A stretch of 64,000 nucleotides of DNA. It comes from Diplocloster modestus (GTDB lineage Bacteria; Bacillota; Clostridia; Lachnospirales; Lachnospiraceae). Positions 8,044-16,705 of this stretch are shown here, in pieces. The translations under genes were made by a program, and so were the position numbers. The notes beneath the pieces were generated by a model. That model searched no databases. It worked only from the letters and a program-made list of their open reading frames with translations, and was not told the DNA's origin. The DNA is taken from positions 19,681 through 83,680 of the forward strand of contig NZ_JAHQCX010000023.1 in NCBI RefSeq assembly GCF_019042245.1, read 5' to 3'. Numbering within the stretch: position 1 is the first letter of the stretch; each line of letters opens with the position of its first letter.

Positions 8044-9171
8044 TTAAAAAACTATGGTAATCGTTGTACCCACACCTGCTGTGCTTTCCAGTCTGATATC
8101 ACCGCCACAGCTCTCCGCAATGGTCTTCACCACGGATAGCCCCAGACCAGAACCGGGAATTTTCTGGGAACGGGATCGATCTGCTCGGTAGAAAGGTTCA
8201 AAGACATGAGGAAGGTCTTCTTTTGAAATACCGATTCCCGTATCGGTCACTTGAATAACAGAACAGTTATTAATCTCAGAAAGAGTGAAGTCCACACTGC
8301 CTCCGGGGCGGTTATACTTGACAGCATTTTCTGCCAGATTGAAAAGAAGCTGATAAAGAAGTGTCTGATCTGCATGGACGGCCTTGCATGTCCCGGAAAT
8401 ATTAAGAGAGACTTCGGCCAAATCAGCTTTACCTTTAAGTTCTGTGACAATCAGCTTCAAAAGCGGCAGCATCTCTACATAAGATTCAGCATCTTCTCCC
8501 GTATTTTTTGTCAGGGACATGAGAGCGTCGACCGTTCCAACGAGGCGTTCCATACAGACTTTGGCGGCCTTTGTAAATTCCTGATAGTCCTGGATGGAAG
8601 GCTCGTCATCCATTTCAAGCACCTGCAGAGAAGCCTTAAGAACTGCCAGAGGTGTTTTGAGTTCATGGGCGGCATTTGCGGAAAAATTTTTTTGCACTTT
8701 AAAGGACTCCTCTAATCTGTCCATCATGCTGTTAAAGGATGAGGTAAGCTGCAATACCTCACCGGCAGCCTCGGGCAGATCCACACGCTGATGGAGCTGC
8801 CCCTGATCGATAGCACGTATAGAGCGGGTCAGGGTGGACAATGGCTGCAGGAGCCGTCCTGCAAGGTAATAAGTCAGTATAACAGAAAAAATGATGACGC
8901 CAAGCATAACAAGAAGACTTTGAATGGAAAACTGCTTTGTGGCCTCTTGGTAGGGGGAAACCGGGTCATTAAGGATGATCTCCCCAGGTGCGATCTCCGG
9001 CTTAGAGATTCTTTTTTCTGTAAGAGAATCCTTTTGCACGGTCTCTTCCCCCAGAATGCTGTAATAGCTTTGGGCGGAATAAATAGAATGGGCGGTGAGA
9101 ATCAGGCAGGCCAGTGTTGCAACTATTCCTACCAGTAGTGTGATTTTGATTTGGAGCGGCCATTTATTCAT
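8044..9171 (-). CDS. Sensor histidine kinase of the VTC/CotH operon
   Basis: A 375-residue membrane kinase with two hydrophobic segments (about 8-28 and 84-106) around a short extracytoplasmic part, then HAMP (about 104-156), HisKA with the phospho-accepting His169 in NAAHELKTPLA, and a HATPase domain with LAENAVKYN, DTGIGIS and GSGLGLSVVK. It should phosphorylate the response regulator encoded just upstream. Its start overlaps the regulator stop by four bases, so the two are translationally coupled. Position in the operon suggests that it controls the VTC-DUF4956-CotH genes. The signal is unknown. Confidence 0.93.
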   Translation of the reverse strand: MNKWPLQIKITLLVGIVATLACLILTAHSIYSAQSYYSILGEETVQKDSLTEKRISKPEIAPGEIILNDPVSPYQEATKQFSIQSLLVMLGVIIFSVILTYYLAGRLLQPLSTLTRSIRAIDQGQLHQRVDLPEAAGEVLQLTSSFNSMMDRLEESFKVQKNFSANAAHELKTPLAVLKASLQVLEMDDEPSIQDYQEFTKAAKVCMERLVGTVDALMSLTKNTGEDAESYVEMLPLLKLIVTELKGKADLAEVSLNISGTCKAVHADQTLLYQLLFNLAENAVKYNRPGGSVDFTLSEINNCSVIQVTDTGIGISKEDLPHVFEPFYRADRSRSQKIPGSGLGLSVVKTIAESCGGDIRLESTAGVGTTITIVF

Positions 9172-9854
9172 ATGAGTTCCTCCTCCTTTGCCATCCGGTA
9201 TCCTTGTCCGCGCAGTGTAATGATCAATCCGTCATTATCGGAAACACTGGATAACTTTTTCCGCAGAGAGGAGATATGGAATCGGAATGAATTGCTGAAC
9301 GGGTCTGCCTCATTGTCCCAGACATGCTCAATAAGCTCCCCGGGAGAAATCGTTCTGTCCGGGTGCATCATTAAATATTCCAGAATGGAGTATTCTTTTT
9401 TGGTCAGTCCAAGCGGCGTCTTGCCCCAGAAAGCCTGTTTAGAAGCGGTATCTACCTGTAAATCGCTAAGACGCAGAGACGCGCTTTGAGCCTCTGTCTT
9501 TTGGCGTAGCAAGGCGCGGATGCGGGCTTCCAGCTCAGCAAAGTCAAAAGGCTTGGTCAGATAATCATTACATCCGCCATCGAGTCCTGCAACCTTGTCC
9601 GGAACACTGCTCCGCGCAGACAGGATGAGCACACGCATAGTCTTATCCTCTTCACGAATCCTCCGAAGGACCTCCATCCCGTCAAGTTTGGGCAGATTAA
9701 GGTCCAAAATAAGGAGGTCGTAATCATTAATGCTGTATTGCGCAAGAGCTTCCTCCCCGTCGTAGGCACAGTCTATGGCATAACCATGCTTCCTGAGCCC
9801 TTTGGCAATGGCTACCGATAATAATTCTTCGTCTTCTATTAATAATAATCTCAA
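9168..9854 (-). CDS. OmpR/PhoB-family response regulator
   Basis: The 228-residue regulator has a receiver domain (residues 1-115) with the acidic pair in LIEDEE, phosphorylation site Asp51 in LILDLNLP and Lys in LTKPFD. A winged-helix DNA-binding domain follows (about 125-222, with GLTKKEYSILEYLMMHP and RGQGYRM). It pairs with the kinase at 8044-9171. Two TTAGATT direct repeats with 11-bp period lie upstream of the operon at 13354-13371, which fits binding by this family and autoregulation; that link is inference. Confidence 0.94.
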   Translation of the reverse strand: MRLLLIEDEELLSVAIAKGLRKHGYAIDCAYDGEEALAQYSINDYDLLILDLNLPKLDGMEVLRRIREEDKTMRVLILSARSSVPDKVAGLDGGCNDYLTKPFDFAELEARIRALLRQKTEAQSASLRLSDLQVDTASKQAFWGKTPLGLTKKEYSILEYLMMHPDRTISPGELIEHVWDNEADPFSNSFRFHISSLRKKLSSVSDNDGLIITLRGQGYRMAKEEELI

Positions 9855-9936
9855 TTTTTATCCTTTCCGTGGATCTTTCAAGTATATCCTGCTGACAGCA
9901 GAATCTGGTGCAGATAGAAATCCTTGTTCTTTTTTG

Positions 9937-11889
9937 TTATACCGTAACAGTATAGCACATTTTGCCAGAATCCTTAATTGGGTTTTCACCGATATCGTTA
10001 CCATTTTCCGAACTATCCTCAGGCAGAGGTTTGACAATGTCTCCACTCTGTTCTTCTGAGGCCTGATCAGGAGCAGCGTCAGAAGGATCCGGCGTGTTTG
10101 TACCGGTCTCCGCACTGCCTTCTTCCGGCAGCGCCATTGTAATATCGCCGTCCGCCTCACTGGCAGCTTCCCTGACAGGTGGCTGTTCCGCCGTCGGTTC
10201 CGACGTATGAGCTGAAGATTCAGAGACAACACCAATGTCGCCTTCCTTTGTCATAGCATTCAAATCTATGGAAGAGCCATCGATAAGTGAAGCGGAATCT
10301 GCCTCCTGGCTTTCGATTGTGGAGGGAATCGTGCCGTTCAGCTGGCCGCGGATACTTTCGACTCTAAGTTTACAGAACTCTTTCAGCGTCTGTGTACCTT
10401 TCAGAAATTCGTCATAGTCTGCGAAGGCTGTAGGGTCTTTTTTTACATAGGATGAGATTAAATCCACATTTTTCTGGACCAGTCCATCAAAATACCCGCT
10501 TTCAAAGTATTCTGCAATAAAATAGCTGAGGGCCTGGTGATACATGTCTTTATACTTCTCATCACTGAAGATCCATGAGATCATAGGCCGGGACTGCATT
10601 ACATCATCTCCCCCTGTTACCGGCGAATCAATGGGGGCATTAATATAAGAGGTGGCATCATTGCCAACCTGTGCAAAATTCATCAGCATCCCGCCAAAAG
10701 AAAGATTATAATCCCAAGGGAGCATGGAAAGCGTTCCATTGTATTCACGCAGATAGTAGTTGTGTACAAGTACGCCGGTGTAACTGTCCCCGTTGACAAG
10801 AAAGTTATGGACGGCAAAGTATTGGATTACTTCTTTTATATCCAGCGCCTCCGAGAGGTCTTTTTGTTCATTCAGTTTTTTAAGTGACTGGATCAGGCGC
10901 TTTTTATCCGCTTTACTTACATCTCCAAAAACGGAATTGTCAAAAATATTAGCATAATGTTCCGGGTCGTCATCGCTGTAAAGCAGCGATACATCTCCCG
11001 CATCGATGGTGCCGTCCACCTGCCCGGTATTGTTATCTGCCGCATTATCGTCTGCTGCCGCCCCGGGAACACTGGCCTTATCCGCTTCATTGCCGGAGGC
11101 TCCGTCCTCCGCGATGGGAGCTACTTGGTCTTGTGGTGCAGGGGTATCCGCTGTATCATTGGAAACTCCATCATTCAGCGCAATAGCGGCCACTTGATCC
11201 TGAGGTTCAGGGTTCTCCCCGTTCTCAGGAAGCTCCAGATCTTCTTCGCCGCCCATCCCAAATAAGTTTTCAATGTCGGGTTTATAAATATTCCCACGAT
11301 CGTTTCCGTAATTACGCTGTGCAAAAGCATCCTCAATGCCTTCCACACCGAGATAAAGACCAAAGTCCCTGCCGTTTACTGTGATCCATATAAAACTTGT
11401 CAGCGGAGAACTCACCCCCATTTTACGCATCATATCATAGGAAAGGTAGTCCATAAGATAAGTATTGTCCTGAATCAGATTATTTAATGCCAGCTTATCT
11501 AAACCGTAATAGGTTTTAGACGGCTCATAGTGGTCAAATTCGACCTTAAAACTGAGTCTGTCAGAATCGGACTGAGAGACAGCAAAAAGTGACGAGGCCC
11601 CTTTCGGCCGGATAGCCACATTTTTGATATTTTCGCCGTCAATTACTACGTTACAGGGGATATATTGCTTATCCAGAGCATTATCCAGCATATCCAGCCA
11701 ATCCTTATCCTTGACGACGATATCCAGTGTATGCACCCTGTCGGTATCGAACAGCCGTTTTGCATATGCCGGGTCTGCCGAGATCTTCTGAATGAATTGG
11801 GGGCCGATGCCGACAAACAGCATTGTAATGATAAGCGCGGCCGCTATGACGGCAATGCAGATACGGTCAATGTGTTTACTTTTACTCAT
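9937..11889 (-). CDS. CotH kinase-family protein, membrane-anchored
   Basis: A 650-residue protein with an N-terminal membrane anchor (about 9-29) followed by an extracytoplasmic CotH domain. Recognisable parts are HTLDIVVKDKDWLDML, NVAIRPKGASSL, DKLALNNLIQDNTYLMDYLSYDMMRKMG, FGLYLGVEGIEDAFAQRNYG and LPWDYNLSFGGM. CotH proteins are atypical kinases first known from spore coat. A low-complexity acidic insert (about 215-305), with two similar PQDQVA-containing segments, splits the domain. The C-terminal 110 residues are Glu/Asp/Ser-rich and look disordered. It lies third in the operon, after a VTC polymerase and a DUF4956 protein, a combination seen in other bacteria. The substrate is unknown. 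Confidence 0.88.
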   Translation of the reverse strand: MSKSKHIDRICIAVIAAALIITMLFVGIGPQFIQKISADPAYAKRLFDTDRVHTLDIVVKDKDWLDMLDNALDKQYIPCNVVIDGENIKNVAIRPKGASSLFAVSQSDSDRLSFKVEFDHYEPSKTYYGLDKLALNNLIQDNTYLMDYLSYDMMRKMGVSSPLTSFIWITVNGRDFGLYLGVEGIEDAFAQRNYGNDRGNIYKPDIENLFGMGGEEDLELPENGENPEPQDQVAAIALNDGVSNDTADTPAPQDQVAPIAEDGASGNEADKASVPGAAADDNAADNNTGQVDGTIDAGDVSLLYSDDDPEHYANIFDNSVFGDVSKADKKRLIQSLKKLNEQKDLSEALDIKEVIQYFAVHNFLVNGDSYTGVLVHNYYLREYNGTLSMLPWDYNLSFGGMLMNFAQVGNDATSYINAPIDSPVTGGDDVMQSRPMISWIFSDEKYKDMYHQALSYFIAEYFESGYFDGLVQKNVDLISSYVKKDPTAFADYDEFLKGTQTLKEFCKLRVESIRGQLNGTIPSTIESQEADSASLIDGSSIDLNAMTKEGDIGVVSESSAHTSEPTAEQPPVREAASEADGDITMALPEEGSAETGTNTPDPSDAAPDQASEEQSGDIVKPLPEDSSENGNDIGENPIKDSGKMCYTVTV

Positions 11890-11912
11890 TGCTTAAGGTT
11901 CCTTTCAGTTGT

Positions 11913-12584
11913 CTATCCCATATAGTCGCCGTTGTAGCTTACTAACACAACATTTTCTACGCCCTCTAACACGAACATCTGATTAAGGAAATCCGTATGT
12001 TCATCTTTGAGACGGATTTCGTAATTGATCTCAATGTTGCCGCGTGTCACGGTCTTACTTTTGACTACGCATTTTTCCACCTCAGAAGCAAGGTATTTCC
12101 CCGCTTCTTTTTCCGCTTTCTGATCCGTACATCTTACGACTGCGATATAAGGCTGCGTATGAGACTTCCGGTTCACGAATATGAGCAGAACGATTCCAAT
12201 CACGACACTACCGAATACAGCCAGAGGTATCATACCGGCTGCGAGCACGATACCGACAGCGATAGCCCAGAACATAAATGCAATATCCAGCGGTTCTTTT
12301 ACGGCAGTACGGAAACGAACGATTGACAGGGCACCGACCATACCAAGGGACAGCACAACATTACTTGTCACAGCAAGGATTACAAGCGTGGTGATCATAG
12401 TCATGGCAATCAGTGAGATGCCGAATCCTGAAGAATACATCACTCCGCTATAGGTCCTCTTATAGATCATGAATATGAAGAGTCCGACGCAGAATGCAAG
12501 AATGATTGCCAGCACCATATCTATAATGGAAACACTGGCCACATTTTCTAAAAAGTTTGATTTAAAAATATCTTTAAATGTCAT
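11913..12584 (-). CDS. DUF4956 membrane protein
   Basis: This 223-residue protein has about four hydrophobic segments in its first 145 residues. They include LGMVGALSIVRFRTAVKEPLDIAFMFWAIAVGI, the best-conserved stretch of the DUF4956 family. A soluble C-terminal domain follows (about 150-223). Proteins of this family are commonly encoded next to VTC-type polyphosphate polymerases, as here, which suggests a membrane partner or channel for the polymer. That role is inferred from context. The start lies 40 bases after the VTC gene. Confidence 0.88.
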   Translation of the reverse strand: MTFKDIFKSNFLENVASVSIIDMVLAIILAFCVGLFIFMIYKRTYSGVMYSSGFGISLIAMTMITTLVILAVTSNVVLSLGMVGALSIVRFRTAVKEPLDIAFMFWAIAVGIVLAAGMIPLAVFGSVVIGIVLLIFVNRKSHTQPYIAVVRCTDQKAEKEAGKYLASEVEKCVVKSKTVTRGNIEINYEIRLKDEHTDFLNQMFVLEGVENVVLVSYNGDYMG

Positions 12585-12624
12585 TGGTTTTACCTCTTTC
12601 TTTTTTGTTTAGTATAGTTTTCTG

Positions 12625-13299
12625 TTACCCGTAGATACGGCATGCGGCATATTTGGAAAATGCCCCGGCCTGACGGCTGCCTAGCTGTACGATATCCCGA
12701 ATGATCTCCGGAAGAAATTCATCGTATTTTACTTCCAATAGCGGCCCTTGTGTTCCGGCTGGAATGGTGACAGCCAAAGACGTTAGGGCCTGTACGCCAT
12801 TGACCGTTCCGGTGCGGATACCGCGGTCTAAAGTCACCCGGACATTCCCGGCAGTAAATATAAATGGCTCCCGGATGTAATCCACAATCGTTTTTGGCCG
12901 AAGCTGCTGATACTGCATTTTGGAAATAAGTTCTGCAAGCAGTGTTCTTTGCGGGGCTAGGTCAGGATAAATGCCTTCCAGAAGCAGCGCTGCCTCTTCC
13001 TGCGAGACCGCTGTGGTCTGTTTATGACTCAGGCCATTTAATTTACTCTTTTTTTCGAGGTTTATATGGGTAAGGTCACCGTTATAAAAGCGAATGCGGA
13101 ATTTTTCGCGCGAATTGACACCATCGATTTTTTCACGTAGTGCTTTGTCACCAGGTGTGTCAAAATATATGCTGCGGATATGGTATTCATTGTTTTCACC
13201 AACGTGTGAATCATGTAGCAGTACCGCTCGAAGCCTTGCCCTGACCGTCAGGTAATCATTGGGGCTTAATTGAAATTTGAATTCATGACGATATTTCAT
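12625..13299 (-). CDS. Polyphosphate polymerase (VTC) domain protein
   Basis: The 224-residue protein is essentially one VTC domain, a tunnel-shaped polymerase of the CYTH/triphosphate-tunnel superfamily. Expected motifs are present: RHEFKFQLSP at the N-terminus, IRSIYFDTP, KFRIRFYNGD with basic residues of the tunnel, HINLEKKSKLNG, RVTLDRGIRTG and LEVKYDEFLPEII with acidic metal ligands. The yeast VTC4 homologue makes polyphosphate from ATP. No SPX domain or membrane segment is present, so membrane attachment probably comes from the DUF4956 protein downstream. It is the first gene of a five-gene minus-strand operon. Confidence 0.88.
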   Translation of the reverse strand: MKYRHEFKFQLSPNDYLTVRARLRAVLLHDSHVGENNEYHIRSIYFDTPGDKALREKIDGVNSREKFRIRFYNGDLTHINLEKKSKLNGLSHKQTTAVSQEEAALLLEGIYPDLAPQRTLLAELISKMQYQQLRPKTIVDYIREPFIFTAGNVRVTLDRGIRTGTVNGVQALTSLAVTIPAGTQGPLLEVKYDEFLPEIIRDIVQLGSRQAGAFSKYAACRIYG

Positions 13300-13335
13300 G
13301 TGGTGTTATCTTCTCCTTTTCTACAAGATAAACAG

Positions 13336-13371
13336 ATCATAGCAGAATGTATGTTAGATTAAGTTTAGATT
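13336..13371 (-). promoter_or_regulatory. Operon promoter with OmpR/PhoB-type direct repeats
   Basis: TTAGATT occurs twice on the + strand, at 13354-13360 and 13365-13371, an exact 11-bp period. On the minus strand the proximal repeat ends 12 bases before a TATGAT -10 box (13341-13336), and there is no good -35 box. This is the layout of promoters activated by PhoB-type regulators, which suggests positive autoregulation of the VTC operon. Confidence 0.55.
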
Positions 13372-13610
13372 TTGAAAGAGGCTATATAATTCCGGAATCT
13401 GGAAGAAGGCATAAAAAAACAAATGACTGATATAAAAAGAGAGAATTCAGCTTTGTCATGCGATAATAAATGATATAAAAGATAATTCGTTTAACAAGCA
13501 GTTCATAATTAGGAGAAGAATAGCTGAGAAAAGAATCTTATAAAGTTAAATGTCCAAAAGAGATAATATTTGGTGATCCGCCTGTATAGAAATATAGAAT
13601 TTCCATATAC

Positions 13611-13653
13611 TAAACAAAAAAGAACCATGGTAAAAAGTGGTTCTTTTTGTTTA
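13611..13653 (+). terminator. Terminator-like hairpin directly before tepA
   Basis: Arms at 13611-13627 and 13638-13653 are complementary apart from one A/T bulge (core AAAAAGAACCA/TGGTTCTTTTT), ending in a T-rich tail. It lies between two divergent operons, only 17 bases before the tepA ATG. An upstream-initiated tepA transcript would have to read through it, so attenuation is possible. Confidence 0.6.
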
Positions 13654-13669
13654 GAATGGGAGGTCCAAC

Positions 13670-14488
13670 ATGGGAGAATATCTTGAGGCAAATTGGAATA
13701 GCAGAGGAACAGAAAGTATGATAGACCGGGCGGATGGGAATCAAAAGGATGTATCTTCAAAAAACAAACCGGACAGGCAGAGTGAAAGCCGCGATGAGAA
13801 AAAAGACCAGGAATTAAAGAAAGAGCAGGATCAGGAACAGCTGATCCGGGAAGCGGGACAGATGACTTTGGATGAAAATGCCAAAAACTACAAAATCCAT
13901 CTGTTAAGCATCATCGGTGAAATAGAAGGGCATGAGTGTCTGCCAGCCAACACCAAGACGACCAAATACGAGCATGTGCTGCCCCAGCTGGCCGCCATTG
14001 AGGACAGCCAGGAGATCGAAGGTCTTCTGGTCATCATTAATACCGTGGGCGGAGATGTGGAAAGCGGCCTGGCGATCGCAGAAATGATCGCATCTCTGAG
14101 TAAACCCTCCGTATCCCTGGTTCTCGGAGGCAGCCACTCCATTGGAGTCCCATTGGCGGTAGCTACCGAATACTCTTTCATCGTCCCGACTGGCACAATG
14201 ATCATTCATCCGGTTCGGATGACCGGGATGGTAATCGGAGTCCCGCAGACCTACGATTACTTTAAAAAGATCCAGGACCGTATCGTAGGTTTCATCGCCT
14301 CTCACTGCAATACCACAGAAGACCGTCTGGAACAGCTCATGATGGAAACCGGAATCCTCACAAAGGATGTGGGAACTATCCTGGTAGGTTCCCAGACCGT
14401 AGATGAGGGAATCATTAACGAAGTCGGAGGAATTAAAGAAGCCATGGCAAAATTATATGCCATGATTGAACAGCGGCGGGGGAGTTGA
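13670..14488 (+). CDS. tepA: ClpP-like serine protease (TepA family)
   Basis: The 272-residue protein has a charged, probably disordered N-terminus (about 1-65) followed by a ClpP/crotonase-like domain. The NTVGGDVESGLAIAEMI segment and the catalytic-Ser motif GGSHSIGVPLA are clear, with the expected His in MIIHPVRMTG. It matches the TepA (translocation-enhancing, YmfB) proteins of Firmicutes. It has no signal peptide. The gene sits upstream of an FtsK/SpoIIIE gene, as in Bacillus, though here separated by an orphan gene and uppP. GGGAGG lies about 9 bases before the ATG. The C-terminal KLYAMIEQ region is normal for the family. Confidence 0.9.
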   Translation: MGEYLEANWNSRGTESMIDRADGNQKDVSSKNKPDRQSESRDEKKDQELKKEQDQEQLIREAGQMTLDENAKNYKIHLLSIIGEIEGHECLPANTKTTKYEHVLPQLAAIEDSQEIEGLLVIINTVGGDVESGLAIAEMIASLSKPSVSLVLGGSHSIGVPLAVATEYSFIVPTGTMIIHPVRMTGMVIGVPQTYDYFKKIQDRIVGFIASHCNTTEDRLEQLMMETGILTKDVGTILVGSQTVDEGIINEVGGIKEAMAKLYAMIEQRRGS

Positions 14489-14513
14489 GGAAGGGCCGGG
14501 ATGAGGAAGGGCC

Positions 14514-14796
14514 GGGATTGGAGGGAAAGGACGGGACCGGGCCGAACCAGGCGGGAACTCCCGCGGGGCCAAATCACTTCGACCGGACCTAAGAACAGCT
14601 AACTCCGAAGACAGGAGAACCTCTTATTAGCAGGGCCTGGAACAAACTCGCCAAAAGGCGGCTCGGACAGTGTTCCAGACCCTGCGAGGTTCTCCTGCCT
14701 TCTGCGTAAGCCGTTCTAAGGCCCGGTCTCAAGTGATTTGGCCCCGCGGGAGTTCCCGCCTGGTTCCGCCCGGCCCCGTCCTTTCCCTCCAATCCC
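14514..14796 (+). repeat. Long hairpin element, copy 1 (283 bp)
   Basis: The first and last ~75 bases are nearly perfect reverse complements, starting GGGATTGG and ending CCAATCCC, with two mismatches. Towards the centre lie conserved blocks shared with the other three copies: CTAAGAAC, TAACTCCGAAG, AACCTCTTATT, GCAGG, an apical loop CAAACTCGCCAAAA...CTCGGACAGTG, then CCTGCGAGGTT, TTCTGCGTAA and GTTCTAAG. Stems P2 (GGAGAACC/GGTTCTCC) and P3 (CCTGGAAC/GTTCCAG) flank the loops. It contains no ORF and lies between tepA and the orphan gene at 15053. Confidence 0.9.
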
Positions 14797-14934
14797 TGCG
14801 TTACATAAGGCCCTTTTCTGTGTTCTGCAGGCTGCGGAGATGTTATACCCATCCCGGCTCTTGTTTATCGCCCCTTCATGGTAAAGCTGGTCATGAATGG
14901 TGATTTTGACCTTACCGTACAGAAAGTAAACCAT

Positions 14935-14963
14935 TTGACATTACTGTACAGGAATACTAGAAT
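14935..14963 (+). promoter_or_regulatory. Promoter of the orphan gene at 15053
   Basis: A consensus TTGACA (14935-14940) and TAGAAT (14958-14963) are spaced by 17 bases. The related words CCGTACAG and ACTGTACAG flank and overlap the -35 region and could be operator half-sites. Confidence 0.65.
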
Positions 14964-15052
14964 AAAAGAATATTTAAAAATAATTCTTTCATATTTATAG
15001 TTCAGGATTCTAAAAAGAGATCCAGGCAATACAGTAATCATGGGGTATTTAA

Positions 15053-15559
15053 ATGAGAAAAATATATATTGATAAGACGGAAGAAGTAAGCTGCACGGCC
15101 GTATATATGAGAGATACGGAAATAATACAAGCGGGAACTACCATCTATTCCATGCCAGTTAAGGACAAAAATGCGGAGTATCAAAAGTTCGCCGACAAAT
15201 ACGACATTCACTTTATATTTGAAGATAGCCTGCCAGAGATAGATTTCTACACCATCCCTCGCGTAGATATTATGGCAGTGGATAGCTGCGGAGGATACAT
15301 AGGAACAATTGGAGAAATCTGTGATTTAAAAAGTGATGCACCAATATGCTACCTTGACAGAAATAGGAACTGTTACTTAATTGCGGAGAACGGTAAAGAC
15401 TTTCTAAAAACAGTAAATTCATGGAAAACACAATTAAAACCATATGATGAAGTAATATTCTACCATTCAAAAGAAGAGGCAAAAAAGAATCATGAATTTT
15501 TAGATATGAGTACCATAACCACAGTGGAAACCGACGATTCCCAAAAGATTCCCACATAA
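15053..15559 (+). CDS. Uncharacterised 168-aa protein, possibly acquired
   Basis: A soluble 168-residue protein without signal peptide or membrane segments; I do not recognise its family. It begins MRKIYIDKTEEVSC, has an aromatic and acidic central part (FIFEDSLPEIDFYTIPRVDIMAVDS) and ends in a Lys-rich helix and a polar tail. Codon use is clearly AT-richer than in its neighbours. The gene stands alone between the long hairpin element and uppP with its own consensus promoter, which suggests transfer. The ribosome binding site is weak (GGGG about 10 bases upstream). Composition is compatible with a small immunity- or SUKH-like protein, but no motif proves this. Confidence 0.6.
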   Translation: MRKIYIDKTEEVSCTAVYMRDTEIIQAGTTIYSMPVKDKNAEYQKFADKYDIHFIFEDSLPEIDFYTIPRVDIMAVDSCGGYIGTIGEICDLKSDAPICYLDRNRNCYLIAENGKDFLKTVNSWKTQLKPYDEVIFYHSKEEAKKNHEFLDMSTITTVETDDSQKIPT

Positions 15560-15746
15560 ACCCAATCACTTCACACAAATAACAGCTAAATAAAAAAATC
15601 ATAACTACTATATGATACCCGAGAACGCAGACCATTGAAAAAAAGTCTGTTGTAAAGCAGGGATGGGTACGCCCTTTCCCTCCCATCCCGGTCCATATAC
15701 AGACCCATCCAAGGCCGCCCCTAAGGGAGCAACGGTAAATTATTCC

Positions 15747-15775
15747 GTGACAGCCGCCCCGTTCGATGCTATAAT
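15747..15775 (+). promoter_or_regulatory. Promoter of uppP
   Basis: GTGACA (15747-15752) and a perfect TATAAT (15770-15775) are spaced by 17 bases, about 40 bases before the uppP ATG. Upstream, GGGATGGGT (about 15660) can pair with either of two CCCATCC copies near 15684 and 15707. Confidence 0.55.
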
Positions 15776-15816
15776 TAATACATATGCGAAAGTGAAGGTA
15801 CACAGGAGGAGAGAAC

Positions 15817-16692
15817 ATGACATTATGGCAGTCACTGCTTTTGGGCCTGGTTCAGGGTTTGACTGAATTCCTGCCCGTCAGCAGTTCCGGTCATCTGGCC
15901 ATCTTGAAAAACTTACTGGGATTAAAGCTGGAAACAGGGTTGTTGTTTGATGTCGTTTTGCATCTGGGCACCCTTCTCGCCGTATTTATCGCGTTTTTTA
16001 GGGATATCCGGAAATTGATCGTGGAAGGCTGCGGTATCGTGGCTGACCTGGTGAGGAACCTGATTATTTTCTTTAAAAAAATCGGCGGAGCCAACCGGAG
16101 TTACATACGGATCGTGCGGACGAATTACCGGAAATTTGTGATTCTGGTGATCGTGGCTACGATACCGACAGGAGTCATTGGCTATGTGGCACGGGACCTG
16201 GTGGAGATCGTCGGGGCGGGGCTTTTGGTGCCCGGTATCTGTCTGATGATAACGGGAGTACTGCTGTTGATCGCCGATGCCACCGGTGGCGGAAGAAAAG
16301 TACCGAAGGACGTAAGCTATACGAATGGGTTCTTAATCGGAATCTGCCAGGGAATTGCGGTTCTGCCCGGAATCTCACGGTCGGGGACTACGATTTCGGC
16401 GTGTCTGTTGAGTGGATTTGACCGGAAGTTCGCGGTGAAGTTCTCATTTATCATGTCCATTCCGGCGGTATTAGGCGCTGCCGTGCTGGAATTAAAAGAT
16501 CTGGATAAAACCATGTTTCAGTCACAGGATATCATCAACTATGCGGTTGGAGCGCTTGTGGCTGCTGTGGTGGGATACATCTGCATAAAGACCATGCTGG
16601 TCGTGGTCCGGAATAAAAAATTTAAGTATTTCTCCATTTACTGCTTTGCCGTAGGACTGCTGGCAGTAATCGGAGCCCGTTTTATAGTATAG
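15817..16692 (+). CDS. uppP: Undecaprenyl-diphosphatase (BacA/UppP)
   Basis: This 291-residue integral membrane enzyme removes a phosphate from undecaprenyl pyrophosphate, recycling the lipid carrier for cell-wall synthesis. The first hallmark motif is clear at the N-terminus: GLVQGLTEFLPVSSSGHL, with the catalytic Glu/Ser/His region. The second is GISRSGTTISACLL with the conserved Arg and Ser. About eight hydrophobic segments fit the family. GGAGGAG lies about 8 bases before the ATG. The next gene, ftsK, starts 13 bases downstream, so the pair is probably co-transcribed. Confidence 0.95.
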   Translation: MTLWQSLLLGLVQGLTEFLPVSSSGHLAILKNLLGLKLETGLLFDVVLHLGTLLAVFIAFFRDIRKLIVEGCGIVADLVRNLIIFFKKIGGANRSYIRIVRTNYRKFVILVIVATIPTGVIGYVARDLVEIVGAGLLVPGICLMITGVLLLIADATGGGRKVPKDVSYTNGFLIGICQGIAVLPGISRSGTTISACLLSGFDRKFAVKFSFIMSIPAVLGAAVLELKDLDKTMFQSQDIINYAVGALVAAVVGYICIKTMLVVVRNKKFKYFSIYCFAVGLLAVIGARFIV

Positions 16693-16705
16693 GAGGAACT
16701 TGACA

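Noticed and set aside
14589..14934. ORFs inside the long hairpin at 14.5 kb
   Set aside because: They follow the arms of the inverted repeat, have Arg/Gly/Pro-rich composition and no ribosome binding site.
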